64,000 bases of DNA from Isoetes taiwanensis (Eukaryota > Streptophyta > Lycopodiopsida > Isoetales > Isoetaceae), in the NCBI GenBank assembly GCA_021234155.1, contig JAJEKV010000217.1, positions 558,001-622,000 of the forward strand. The letters run 5' to 3'. The notes below the pieces were generated by a model. The model did no database searches and had not been told where the DNA came from. It worked only from the letters and a program-made list of their open reading frames with translations. Of this stretch, positions 43,188-54,110 are shown one piece after another. Within the stretch, counting starts at the first letter, position 1; every line of letters starts with the position of its first letter. A program made the position numbers and the translations under genes.

Positions 43188-43560
43188 GCTACATATTATA
43201 GTGCAGAAAGAAAGGGTTGTGGTCAGAAGCCAGGCTGAACACATGTGCAGGCTTATTCAAACAGATAATGCTATTTTGGGAAGCAAAAGGAAAAAAGCTT
43301 TGTCATTTTCTGTCTTTATAAACACAGTTGGCACAGAACCATATTCCTCAAGATTTGTGTCAAAGTCTAGATTTAGAGCTCCAACAGAAAATGGCCTGCA
43401 CGACATTGCAGCTAAAACCACATCCTGCAACCAGCACCCAAGAATGGCGTTAAATGGCATAGCTCCAGGCATAATTGTTTGGTCTAGATTTTTGAGTGCT
43501 CTAAGCATGATGTCTGTTCCTGAGAAGAAGATACCTGGAGTGACATGTAGAAGGTCTTGA
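43188..43560 (-). pseudogene. Methylesterase/hydroxynitrile lyase-like alpha/beta-hydrolase fragment
   Basis: The minus-strand frame at 43257-43508 contains LQDVVLAAMSCRPFSV, then LEEYGSVPTVFIKTENDKAF. These correspond to the ED(V/L)xLAxxLxRP and YGSVxRVFIxxxxDKA blocks of plant MES/HNL hydrolases such as salicylate methylesterases. After a frame change, 43190-43260 reads NKPAHVFSLASDHNPFF, matching the EVxxLxGSDHxPFFS block that carries the catalytic His. The Asp (in ENDKA) and His are kept, but the Ser region upstream is absent. It appears to be a decayed last exon. Confidence 0.7.
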
Positions 43561-43570
43561 TTTAGTTTAG

Positions 43571-43624
43571 ATGTAATACTTTATAAAATTTCTTATGACA
43601 TTCTGAATAAATGGCTACAGTTGG
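43571..43624 (+). repeat. Second copy of the AATAAA-containing 55-base segment
   Basis: ACTTTATAAAATTTCTTATG through GAATAAATGGCTAC is almost identical to 41377-41432, in the same orientation. Downstream sequences diverge (TTGGGGGGG here). Confidence 0.9.
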
Positions 43625-43659
43625 GGGGGTTGTGACACTTACGGTAGAGATTGCTTGGG

Positions 43660-43840
43660 ATTGTTCTAGCAATTAGGTGGAAGATGGATATGCAATCTCC
43701 ATATTTCGGCGGTGGCAAGGTCAGGGGCAAGGGCAGCGGCGAGGATATGGCAGCTAGGTGCAAGGATCTCCAGGTTTGGCTACGACTAGAGGAAGTGGAA
43801 GCGGAACTTCGTTCGTCTCAAGTATTGGCCTAAATCTGGG
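43660..43840 (+). other. Weak coding-like stretch, unidentified
   Basis: A 60-codon frame and an alternative frame rich in G, Q and R (QGQGQRRGYGS) overlap. It may be a decayed retroelement gag tail. Not supported further. Confidence 0.2.
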
Positions 43841-44035
43841 TAACCCATGAGGCCAATTACTTGTGCTCTGCCTACATGAAATTATCAAAGAATCGAAGAG
43901 GATATATAAATGCTAGGCTTAACAGGCGTTGTCTTTAAAAATAAGGTTGCACTATTAGCAATTGAATTGTTCAGAGCTGTATGCAATTGTGACTGGCTAA
44001 GCCAAAGTGTGGAAAAACAAAAAAGACAATTAATA

Positions 44036-44262
44036 AGGTAAGGTTATTGGTCTGGCCGAGGCCGATAACCAAAAATGCGTGACCGAGGTTGTACGTCTGA
44101 GGCCAGATATTTGGCACGTAAGGCCATCTGGCCGAGAACGTACAACTGAGGTTACGCATTTTCAGTTATCGGCCGAGGCGAAGACCGATAACTACCTTAT
44201 CTGGCAACCGAGGTTACACATTTTTGGTTATCGGCTGGGGGAAGACCGATAACCACCTTATC
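44036..44262. repeat. Foldback repeat with a third partial copy
   Basis: An arm containing GGCCGAGGCCGATAACC and AAAATGCGTGACC (44038-44096) is inverted at about 44136-44196. A further copy of the second arm follows at 44203-44262. The DNA could form a hairpin with about 60-base imperfect arms. Confidence 0.85.
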
Positions 44263-44300
44263 AGGCTGATTTAACTAATTATCTCCTAGTACTGATAACT

Positions 44301-44326
44301 AGTTATCACTCCTAGGAGTGATAACT
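44301..44326. repeat. 26-base perfect palindrome
   Basis: AGTTATCACTCCT and its complement meet without spacer at 44313/44314. Confidence 0.95.
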
Positions 44327-44339
44327 TAATTATCCTTTA

Positions 44340-46075
44340 CACTAGAGAGTCCGATAAGATGGGTTAACTTAAGCAGATGACGAGTATGTTTAGGGTCAAT
44401 TTCTAGATATTGGAGAACCGTCCTTCATTGGATAGATGTCCAATAGTAGACTAGACGTAGAGGCGCTAGCATTTGTGCCTAAAACTGTATTGGGCCTTTA
44501 GGGGCCACAAACTATATTAGCGTCATCTATGGTGTCATCTATACTAGCAAGTGCCACTGTCTTCTATGGTGTCATCTGCAGTTCCAGTTGAAGCAGTGCC
44601 TAGGACCGTTAATGATGCATCGCTAGTCCTTCCTTTAAAGAAAGAAATAAAGAAAGAAATGAAACGAACTCAACCTAATCGCAAGAGAATCAAGCCCATG
44701 AAATTGTTGAAAAATCATCATTTCATAATAAATTTGTGTGAGTGAGGAACTCAGGACCCAGATTGTTGAGCAGGTATGCTTTTAATTTATTGTACATACA
44801 ACGAAGAGGACTCCAATAGGCGCAACAAATTGGAGTAAGTCGCACCATAGGAATGAAGAATAGAAAGCTAATTTCATGTGCTTGCATAGTGCAAATTAAG
44901 CTGAAGCTTGGAGAGCACATAAGGTTATTATTCTTTAATCGGCAGGCTTTCTAATCCAAGAAATCCCTGCCGTTGATTCAAGCTCTGTGATAGAGCATAA
45001 CAGGCAGCAGCGTGAGCCTGGGAGCCTCGGATGCATCTCTGAGCCCAAGATTTAGCCTCGGATGCTGATAATCCAGGCTGAGATCAGGCTGGGAACTGAT
45101 AACTTAGGTATGGGCAATGTCGAGCCTGCAATAAACAATCTGGCCTAGGTATGGGCGATGCCTAGCCTGCAATAAACGATCTGCGGAGCTGATAATGCAG
45201 CTGTGGGTGCAGCTTCGGATGAGGCAGCTTGCCTGCCGGTCCGGGCTCGCCTGTTTATTTGCCATAACAGGCTCGCAAGGGGAATTAACCCCCTCTTAAG
45301 GTGTCTTGTCACATAAGGTGGAGCATCAATCATGGCGGCTTATTGATTTTGAGCCTTTTGAGATGCTTGGGCAGTAGGAGAATTATACATCCTACTATTC
45401 TTGGATTTCATAATGTTGGCTCTGAGCATTTACCTCCAGCTTTTTGTCTTATCCAGATGGTGGATCTTTGCAGATGGTTTCTATGAAGACAACGTGTTTC
45501 CCTTCTAAAACCGTGCAATTTCACGCTGCTTCAAAAAAAATGTTGGGACCCAAATCCATGGAAGCATCTCTAGACACGTACCCAAGCTTGCCATTAATAT
45601 TCATTCTTGCCCAGAGCTCTGTGTAGCACTTGTGAGAAAGCAAAATTGCAAATCTTTACGTATAGTGTCTTCTATCTGCTTTGTTCTTCCTCACCTTACA
45701 AGCATATGTGGCTGCAAGATGCAATCCATGTCAATTGCCTGATATAGGTTCAGTGCCTAATTAACAGAAACCTACTGCGACAATAAGAAGAGGCGTACTC
45801 ACCTACCTGCCACCTAGCCGTTTCTAAGGATGTAATAAGATCTCATTTGCGAGTGTTGAGATGCCACTTTGCTCTCTCCTCTTAATATCTCCCTTTTACC
45901 TAAGTTTAGATTCTATCTTTAGAATACCTTTTTCTACATGTATATATATATGGTCATACTATTGAATACAATTCTATTGCTTTTGAAATTACTTCTTTGT
46001 TTCTTCCTTTTGCATGCTTTTTACCTAGATTCAGTAGCAATAGCAATTGGTAATAACTGTGAAGGGCGAATCGTC
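44340..46075. other. No recognised gene; 42-base tandem duplication at 45104-45186
   Basis: CTAGGTATGGGC(A/G)ATG...GCCTGCAATAAAC occurs twice in tandem. Other frames in this stretch have no recognisable domain. Confidence 0.5.
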
Positions 46076-46084
46076 GGCAAAAAC

Positions 46085-47045
46085 GATTTATGTTTTTGAT
46101 GGTACTGGATATCCTTGTTGGAAGAGAAAATAAAATGTGTGTTGGAGAGTGATGATTTGCTTAACTATGTCGTCGGTAAAAAGGAGTGCCCAAAGCAACC
46201 AATGCAGAATAATTTACTGATTACTTCTAGACCAAATTTTGATGCATGGCTTAAAGAGGAAGAACAATGGAAAATTAAAAGATCGTGCAGCGCGTCATTT
46301 ATTATGGATTGAAAGATTCAATCCATGCGGATGTTGATCAATTTGTCACATCCAGTGGTCTAGAATTATTTAGAGCAAGTCTATAATAAAAGAACGAAAC
46401 AAGAAGTTCTTTTCTTGAAAAGGAGTTTAGCAAATCTTCAATTTGACTCGTCTATTACTGTTCGAGCACATTGTGGACTGTTTCAAAGAGATTGTTGAAC
46501 AATTAGCTGCTGCCAGCACCTATATAAAAAGATGAGTTGGTTATGCAGTTATTGGAAACTTTTCCATCTTCTGAGTTTGGGGTTATTATTTCAATCTTAA
46601 TGAATAAGAAGAATATTTCGTTTGAAGAGGATCATGTGCATCGTATTATTGTGCCTCCTATTGTAAAAGATACTGCAATGGTAACAGATACACGAAAAAG
46701 GCAAATTCTAAATTTTCAGAACAAAAGAAGTGATTTGTATATTCTCGTGGTTATAATGGAGGTGGCGGTCGTGGATATGGTCATGGTTATGATGGTGGTA
46801 ACTATGGTGGATATGGTCGTGGTTACGATGGCGGTGGTTATAGTGGAGCCTATGATTCCTACAGTCGTGGTGGTTATGGTTGTGGTAAGGCGTATGGTCG
46901 TAGTGGTCGTGTTGGATATGGACGTGGTCGAGGGTCACGTGGTTATCAACCTTATGTATGTGATTATTGTGGTTGGCTTGGTCATGGAATTGCATGATGT
47001 TATGATAGACAAGATGATGAGAAACGAGCTGGTGAAGCTAATTAG
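46085..47045 (+). pseudogene. Decayed copia-type gag (UBN2-like) with RGG tail and zinc knuckle
   Basis: The plus strand encodes, in broken frames, KIKCVLESDDLLNYVVGKK and NFDAWLKEEEQWKIK (46115-46312), then RTKQEVLFLKRSLANLQFD near 46395 and LVMQLLETFPSSEFGVIIS (46537-46595). These are the order and spacing of the UBN2/gag domain of plant copia elements. Between 46740 and 46960 one frame is a Gly/Tyr/Arg-rich tail (RGYGRGY-type repeats). It ends in CDYCGWLGHGIA, the start of a CCHC knuckle cut by a stop. Integrase and polymerase are absent, as the LINE fragment begins at about 47050. The 170-codon frame 46537-47049 reads this tail in the wrong frame. Confidence 0.75.
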
Positions 47046-47132
47046 TTAGTGCATCACGTTCTACATATCCAGTTGTCCTTTTCTATTTTTCTCCATCTGT
47101 CCTTTTCAATTCTTAGATCGTGGCTCCCCATC

Positions 47133-48742
47133 CTAAATCTTGCCAGGATGTCTCTCATGGCCTTTCCTAGCAGATTGTCTCGGTACATCTGTTGTCCTAT
47201 CTGCTGTTCTGGATTGAAGACTGTCATGACGTGTGTTTTTGTAGCCAAAGTGTCTTGGGTCCTGTGTGTTTACTAGATCACTCAGGTTCATTCCCATTTC
47301 TCTGGTCCACATTGCCACATCCTTAAACCATCCACTCCTTATGATGATGTGTGATTTTGCTGATTCACTGATTGCAATACTTGACAGCTTCCCTGGGTGA
47401 CCCCCTGCATTGTCTTTTATTAGGTATCTGATAGTCTTCTCCCATGCTCTCACCTCCATTGGTTTCTGTCCTGTCTCGTATATCATGACTCTTAGCGGTG
47501 TGTTTATCCGCACCTTAAATTCTTGTTTATGCCACTGTCTGAGGATCCCTTCCTGTTTGTTCCATTTCTTATATGTTAAACCCAGTCCCCAAGCTTCAGC
47601 CCCATATAATTGCGTCGTCGCGACCATGCACTGAACAAGTAACACTTGATCTCCCAGTCGATTATTCTGCTTTTATTATAGAAATTTTTCATACTGAAGT
47701 AACTCCCAATGGCTGATTGAAACCTCACATCTGCACCTTTAGCCCATTTCCCCGTGTTGTGTGCATCATACCCCAGATACCTGTATTCTGTTGATTCCTC
47801 TAGTTCTGTCCCCATATACCTGAAAGGTTTGTGCCTGTTCCTATGATCGAAAATGACTATTTTGGTTTTTGCAAGGTTTACCGTTAACCCTGTTCTTTCA
47901 CAGAAGGTCTCCAATAGCTTCAGTAATCTGTGCATTCCCTTATTCTTTGTGGCCATCATGCTCAGATCATCAGCATACAACATAATAGGTACCTCGGTGT
48001 CTCCTAATGTAGGGGCGTCTGTGTCCCCTTGTTGTTCTGCTATGAAACCTTGTAATGCATCTATGTATATTCCGAACAATGTCGGGGATAGGGGGCACCC
48101 CTGTTTGACTCCTGTGTCGCAGTTTATTGCCTGTCCTTCCTGTTCCATTTTTGCATATACCCTGTGGTATAGTCTTGCAATCGCTCCTACCATGTCTCTC
48201 GGTGCCTGCGTATCTATCAGTCTTTGTAGAAGCTTTTCCCTCGGGACTGTGTCAAATGCCTTTCTAAAGTCCACAAATCAGCATATTGTTTTCTTCCCCT
48301 GAGCTCTGTTCTGCTCTATTAGTATCCGGAGGATTACTAGATGATCTGTGGTTGAGTGTTCCGGCCTGAATCCTGTCTGTCCTTGTGCCCTCAGATTTCC
48401 TGTTTCTGCCCACCGTTTCAATTTACTGTCCAGAACTTTTTCAAACCACTTTGCGAAGATAGAGCTCACGATTATTGTCCTATAGTTTCTAGGTTCCTGT
48501 CTGCTCCCCCCTTTGTGTAGAGGAATGACCCTGTTGCACCTGTCCGGGAGCCTCGTATGTATTATGCCATTAAAAATGTCGGTAACCTGTTTCCCTATTG
48601 TTGTATCCGCACACGTTAGTAATTCCACAGTCAGTCCATAGAGGTCTGGGGCTTTGTTATTAGCCATCCTGTTTAGTGCTATCATTACTTCCTGTATCTT
48701 GAAACACGGTTTATCCATCTCTTGTAATGCGGGTATTGGCAT
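47133..48742 (-). pseudogene. LINE reverse transcriptase and C-terminal domain
   Basis: The first frame (48278-48742) has NRMANNKAPDLYGLTVELL, CNRVIPLHKGGSRQEPRNYR and GQTGFRPEHSTTDHLVIL. The second (47576-48274) has MDFRKAFDTVPREKLLQRL, TGVKQGCPLSPTLFGIYID and the catalytic IMLYADDLSMMA, followed by TGLTVNLAKTKIVIF. The third (47133-47645) has the family-typical TTQLYGAEAWG. All fingers, palm and thumb blocks are in order. One stop at about 48276 and one frame change near 47600 break the polyprotein. The catalytic YADD is intact. Confidence 0.92.
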
Positions 48743-48800
48743 TGAGGATGCCCCCGTCCTATATAGTTTCTCAAGGTATTTCCCCCATCCGGTTGCTCAT

Positions 48801-49349
48801 TAGAGGTAATTTGAGATCTCATTTTGTCCCATTAAGGGATGCTTAAAAAGCCACATCAGCTTTTTAAACTGTCCAATAAGAGAAGAGCTCCAGTGTATTT
48901 TATTCCAGTATTATGTGGCAGCAGTAATTAATGCAGTTCTAACTAACTTTTGCAGTGTCATTTTTCTACTATAACTTTTGATCAAAAACTTCGATTCGAA
49001 CACTATTTGTGGCAATGGATTCGTCTCCTCAAGATCTTTCTAATGACAACCCATTGTTATATCTTTTGGGATGTAAATATATAAGAAAAGAGCAAAAAAC
49101 CATATTTTTTAAGGTTAACACATATGGCTTGTATTGAAATACATCATAATCATATATCACTTGAAAGATCTTTTCATTCTGCATCTAATGCAACAAACGC
49201 CGCAGCATTTTCATGAGTAGATCAAAAGTTATAGGGAAAAAACGACAGCAATGAAGTTGTTAATGCTGCATTAATTGCAGTTTGATGTAGAGTACTCATT
49301 CTATTGGAGGATTCTTATGGGGACAAAAGGAGATCTCAAATTACCTCTA
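48801..49349. mobile_element. MITE inserted in the LINE
   Basis: Terminal inverted repeats TAGAGGTAATTTGAGATCTC (48801-48820) and its complement (49330-49349) are perfect over 20 bases. They extend imperfectly with TTTTGTCCC to about 30. The outermost TA at each end could be a 2-base target duplication (Tc1/mariner-like), or the repeats may begin two bases further out (48799/49351). The interior is AT-rich and encodes nothing. The LINE reading frame resumes on either side. Confidence 0.88.
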
Positions 49350-50445
49350 ATGCCAATGCTGTCCTGTGTGTTCTCAGTTTTCCTATTCCCCTTCTCCTTC
49401 CCTTTAAATCCCTTCCAGTTTGGGGTTGTCTTTTCAGCATTTTAGCCAGACCCCATTGATGTTGTATCAAATTTTTGTTTTGCTTTGACTTCAGCATTCT
49501 TAGGTATGCCGCTCTTTCTGTTTGATATGACTCTCTGCTTATATGCACTCTGACTCTTCTTTTTTGTTCCCTGCATTCCTCATCATACCATACGGAGGCC
49601 TTGAAAGCATTGTTTCTCCTGGGTCTCTTTCGTTTTCCGAAGACTTCTGTTGCCACCTTCATCGTTATATCATTAAGCATGTTCCCATTCTTGTCTGCCC
49701 TATGCTCTCCCCATTCCCAATTTCCCATTTCTGCTATGATAGATTGTACGAATGTATCTGCATATTTATCCTGAAATTGTATTTTCAGTTTCGCCTTCTC
49801 TTTCTCTTTTCCCTGTGTGTTATCAACTTGAGTCTGCTCGCCCCCTTTGAGTGTTAACTGTATGGGTCTGTGACTTTTCCTTTTCCCAGTTGGCCATTCT
49901 AGTAGCACAAATCCTGAGAGGATTTCCACTGCTTGGTCATTCATATAATCACATAATCTACTATGCTTCTCCCGTGTGTACTCTGGCTCGTGAAATTCCC
50001 TGATCCTCCCCATTTTTGTACCCCGTTAGCTATAATGACCCCTGTCGCCGTGCATACTTCGAGCAGTAATTCACCTTTGACATTGATCTCTGTCTTGCCT
50101 TCTGTACTTCTTTTCCAATCCTGTGATCTTATAGTATGTGTCCACTGTCCATTCGTTTCATCCATGCTTGTGTTTTGCGCTTGTTCCTGACCTGTTCTGG
50201 CGTTTAGATCCCCTATTAGAATCATTGGCCCCTGTTCCTTCCACTTTATCATACTCTCCCCCAAGTCTAGCAATTCTAGTTTGCCACTGTTTGGCGGGTA
50301 ATATGTTATGATCAAAATTAGGTCTTTTTTGTTTTGCAATTGAATACTTAGTATCATGTATCTTTTATTGATATCCGAATGTAAAATACATGCACTGTTT
50401 GCTACACTCTCTTTCACATAACAGGCTAGGCCTGCGCTTCCTCTT
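49350..50445 (-). pseudogene. LINE endonuclease and linker
   Basis: The frame at 49941-50417, open back to about 50440 ([15 protein letters not shown]), is an apurinic-endonuclease-like domain that would nick target DNA. Landmarks are LIITYYPPNSG, the metal-binding MILIGDLNARTG and, toward the end, STHGRSIVDYVI. A second overlapping frame (49336-50013) continues with a basic linker (RKRPRRNNAFKASVWYDEEC) up to the MITE. The N-terminal Asn/Glu motifs of the endonuclease are missing. A frame change lies in 49941-50013. Confidence 0.85.
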
Positions 50446-50469
50446 CCTAACCGCCTCTACGCCAGCAGG

Positions 50470-51731
50470 AGGCTGTACCAAGGAAAAGCTCAAGGGAAGT
50501 CCTTTGGAGACCGTAGGCCACAGGAAGGATCAGGAGGCAAGTCAATCAAATTTCTCCTAGACAGCACTCCAAAGGAGAAAAGACAGGAATGTATAGAAAG
50601 GAAATTATATTTCTGGTGCTTCCAGCCAGAGCATAGAATATACAATTGTCCCTTCGTCATGCAGCCGGCTCTAGCTAAACTTGCAGATTGGGAATCTCCA
50701 GCCAAAGGGGATGAAGAAGACGGCGACCAACAGGAATCCCAAGACTTCATAGAAGGTGAATGTAAAATTTGTGCAGCTATTGAGTCAGGGGATGTTGACA
50801 AGCAGTCCACAGTCATCTCAACGGAAGGAATAATAGATAGCAGTCCATATCTAGTCTTGATAGACACAGGTAGTTCTCATAACTTTGCCTCTTCTAGGCT
50901 TGCTACCCTCATGAAGAATAAGATCTTGAAGTCAAAGCCAAGGCCAGTTAGCATGGCAAGCGGTGCCATTCGCCACACTAAGGGGAGGAGGATCACTTTT
51001 GACATAGACCTTAGCGGAAGCAAGTGGCCGATGGGGGCAGAAGTGATGGATATTGGAAAGTATGATCTCATAGTAGGAATGGAGTTCCTAAGGCCAGCTA
51101 AAGCGATGACAGATTGCGAGCGCAACGAAATCTCCATGACGGCGCCGGACGGAAACAGATTCATAGTAAAAGGTAAGAAGGTAGCTTCTCCTATGCAGTG
51201 TATTTCTATGAAGCAGCTGAGAAAAAGCATAGTAAGGAACACCCCGGCAACCTTCATGCACCTCATGAATGACATCTTCAGGGAATTTTTAGACGAGTTT
51301 GTCATTGTATTCTTCGACGACATCCTAGTCTACAACAAGTCCATCGAAGAGCATTGTCAACATCTGAGAAGAGTGTTGGAGAAGCTAGGGCGGCATCGGT
51401 TGTATGGAAAGCTTTCCAAATGCCACTTCGCAATAGGCCGAGTGGAATATTTGGGTCATGTGGTGTCATCTGAATGGATCTCCACTGATCCGGCAAAGAT
51501 TGAAGCCATAGTAGATTGGCCGACACCAAGGAATGTGGGCGAAGTAAGAAGTTTCCTCGGCTTGGCAGGATACTATCAAAAGTTCGTGAAGGACTTCGCT
51601 AAGTGGGCATCACCTTTGTCAGACCTTACTAAGAGTAATAAGGTAAAAGATTGGAGAACACATTGGCTAGAGAATGTTCAAGCTTCATTCGAAAAGCTCA
51701 AAGAAGCCTTAACAACAGCACCAGTGCTAAT
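50470..51731 (+). pseudogene. Gypsy gag tail, protease and partial reverse transcriptase
   Basis: The frame (ATG at 50659, open from about 50450) begins with a degenerate zinc knuckle ([12 protein letters not shown]). It is followed by an acidic linker, the protease site [19 protein letters not shown] and GMEFL. Near 51235 it jumps from [13 protein letters not shown] directly into [13 protein letters not shown], so the N-terminal half of reverse transcriptase is deleted. The remaining polymerase has [13 protein letters not shown] (catalytic Asp pair kept), [12 protein letters not shown] and [15 protein letters not shown]. The frame then stops gypsy homology at LTTAPVLI, codon 51726-51731, where the DNA transposon enters. 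The internal deletion alone makes it non-autonomous. Confidence 0.93.
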
Positions 51732-52190
51732 AACAAGGTTGCAAATCAAATGGGAGTGTTGCAAAACTCTCGTTTCAAAGATTCCCTTTAAAAAAACACC
51801 ATGCTCTTAAAATTGGCCTTTTTTTAAAAAACTTGAGAATTTCAAAAGGTTCAATTTTTTTTTCCCTTCATTTTGGCTCCTCATTAAGTCACAGTCTATG
51901 TTTTGCAAAGAAGCACTCTTAAAAATGGCAAAAATGTAGATGTGAATATATAATCTCTGAAAATGAGATATCAAAAACATCAAAATAGAGAAGAAAAAAA
52001 TAATATGCTTGTTTCTTTGAAATTTTTCAGTACATCAATTTGGCACCCTCAAAGTTTGGTGCGTATTGAACAATATGCTTGTCGGATGTTGCTGGCGGGT
52101 ATATGTCCCAAGTCTCCACGTTTAGTTGTTCCCTCAAGCATGTTTGACATGTTTTGACACACTAGGACACACAAAACAAAAAATGCAAAA

Positions 52191-52336
52191 ACAAAAGTGT
52201 ATTCTGGAATACACTTTTGTTTTTCTAAAATACACATGTGTATTCCAGAATACACTTTGGATTTTTGAAAAGCAAAAGGTGTATTCGAATACACCTTTGC
52301 TCTGAAAACAAATGTGTATTCTGGAATACACCTTTG
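52191..52336. repeat. Left cluster of GTGTATTC...GAATACAC palindromes
   Basis: Four copies: 52191-52220, 52235-52258, 52275-52298 (perfect over 24 bases) and 52311-52335. Confidence 0.92.
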
Positions 52337-53590
52337 CTTTCTAAGAAACCAGACATGGCAAAGTTTTCTAAGAAAATTTCCTAAACAAGATTTAGCACTT
52401 GGGCGTCTATGCCTAGAAGGATCTTGCACCTTATAAGCCAAACAATTAGCAATGCCTCCATATGTTTAGATTTCCTAAATCCGGTGACCTGCTCATAGCA
52501 TAAGCCAGTTGTTATTTTTGGGAGGCAAGTCTGTCTCCAATAAACAGCAAGTCCCTTGCATAGGCAAGCATGTCCTCAATAACTAGCATGTCCCTTGCGT
52601 AGTGGTGAGATGCATTTAAATATAATCTTTTCTGACTATCCATTTCTTAGATTTATATTATAATTAGAGGGAGACTCAATTTAGTTTTCTTTATCAAATT
52701 ATGCACATGGATACACAAACAATGCATGAGGATGAACAACATGCCTATGGTATGTTATATAATGCATGAGAACGCGCAATATGTAAACTTTACATTGGTG
52801 TTGAAAACTTGTGTCACTTGGAAAAACGATAAGTAGCTAATACTATTATTACGTCTCTCAGATTTTTAAAAAGTGCTTATTCACAAAATTACTTTTGGGC
52901 TTGTGCTTTCTTAATGCTTGGCATGGATGCCATGTGTCAATGTGTAAAATTGCATGCATATTTTGCATTGTCTTCTTTCTTAAAAGTATTCATGTTACGA
53001 TTGGGCAAAGAGTGCAACATTTGCCTAACTATTTAGATGGCACATACAAAATGAGAAACCATGGTAGCAAGTACACAAATATGTGTATTTTATTTATTTA
53101 ATTTTTTGGTCTATTTCAGGTCAAGACCATTTGGTGGAAGACACAAGCAATAAAACCAAGTTTAGGGTTTCGGTAAGGCACAGCATGTTATCGGCCTCAA
53201 CAAAGCCTAAATTACCTCTAAACAGCCTCCTCAACAAAGTCACGGATTACCTCTGAAAATACTCCGAACGGCCGGTTTAGCCCGGACTTTATCATAGATC
53301 TTCAACAAGTGAGATGACAAGTGAGTTATTGGCATCAAAATCGGGCCTATCCACCTCGGCATGGCGTTGATTCGGAATCTATGTTCCTCGACTGGCGGGG
53401 ACAGATTCTACTCCCTAAAGCGAGAGCAAATTTCGCAAATTCTTGCATCTATTTCGACGCTGGCTCCTCTTCAATAAATGCAATTGCAATTGCACCAACA
53501 TACAGTTTGTACATTCATTCGAGGCACAAAATTCTTAGCCCTTGGTTTTGCTCTTACGACTATCTCTCGAATTTCACAAAAAAAACTTAC

Positions 53591-54014
53591 CTCTGAATTT
53601 CATAGGATCTGGATGGTCCGGCCAAGAGTTTCTGAGATGAATCGTCTTCATCACTTCGACTTCTGGATGAATCATCATCACTTCCGACTTTGCTCGGTGA
53701 GAGGGTCTCCTCGAAGTCCCCGAAGGCTGTTGAAGCCGTAAATTGATCATCAAAGTCGTGTAAACCGATCATCAAGAAAAAATTACGAGAGACCGGACTG
53801 ATTTTAATACAAATATAAAGGCGTTTAGGAGTTTCGAGTTTTTGCATGTTTGATTCAGTTTATTTCTAGCACAGTATTCTTGAAACACAAGAGAAATCGT
53901 GCTACAGGGCAGACCGGAAGGCTGTGGGTTTATTTTGGCCATGAAAAAACCCTAAATCTAAGAACCTGAAGCTTACCAGAGATGCGAGCCGCTGAGGGGT
54001 TTTGGATTCACCAT
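53591..54014 (-). CDS. Spliced gene fragment inside the DNA transposon
   Basis: Two exons on the minus strand join in frame. Exon 1 (53977-54014) starts at ATG, encodes MVNPKPLSGSHL and ends at CTG|GTAAGC. Exon 2 (53591-53797) begins after AAATCAG and encodes PVSRNFFLMIGLHDFDDQF, then a Ser/Asp-rich stretch (GSDDDSSRSRSDEDDSS). It ends ...YEIQR at CAGAG|GTAAGT. Both donors are near-consensus and the 179-base intron is of plant size. Further exons may lie below 53590 (an unjoined MPRWIGPILMPITHLSSHLL stretch near 53360). No family is recognised. It may be a captured host gene 5' end or a remnant of the element's own gene. Confidence 0.45.
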
Positions 54015-54110
54015 GCCAAAGCCGAAGTAGACCACACGGTGAAGTAGATCGCCCGATCAAAACCCGGTTGAGGCGAAAAAAAATTAGCCCCCTCTCCCGT
54101 TGTAACTAAA

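Larger units (their letters stand above)
47050..50445 (-). mobile_element. LINE (non-LTR retrotransposon), incomplete
   Basis: On the minus strand this is an ORF2-type polyprotein remnant: endonuclease at 49941-50440, linker at 49336-50013, reverse transcriptase at 47576-48742 and C-terminus at 47133-47645. The endonuclease lacks its first residues, and no poly(A) or target duplication was found, so both ends are truncated or obscured. It abuts the copia gag remnant on one side and the gypsy element on the other. A 549-base MITE splits it. Confidence 0.88.

Noticed and set aside
46537-47049. 170-codon Val/Met-rich frame resembling membrane segments
   Set aside because: It is the wrong frame of an RGG/GY-rich gag tail; the correct frame gives RGYGRGY repeats and a zinc knuckle start.
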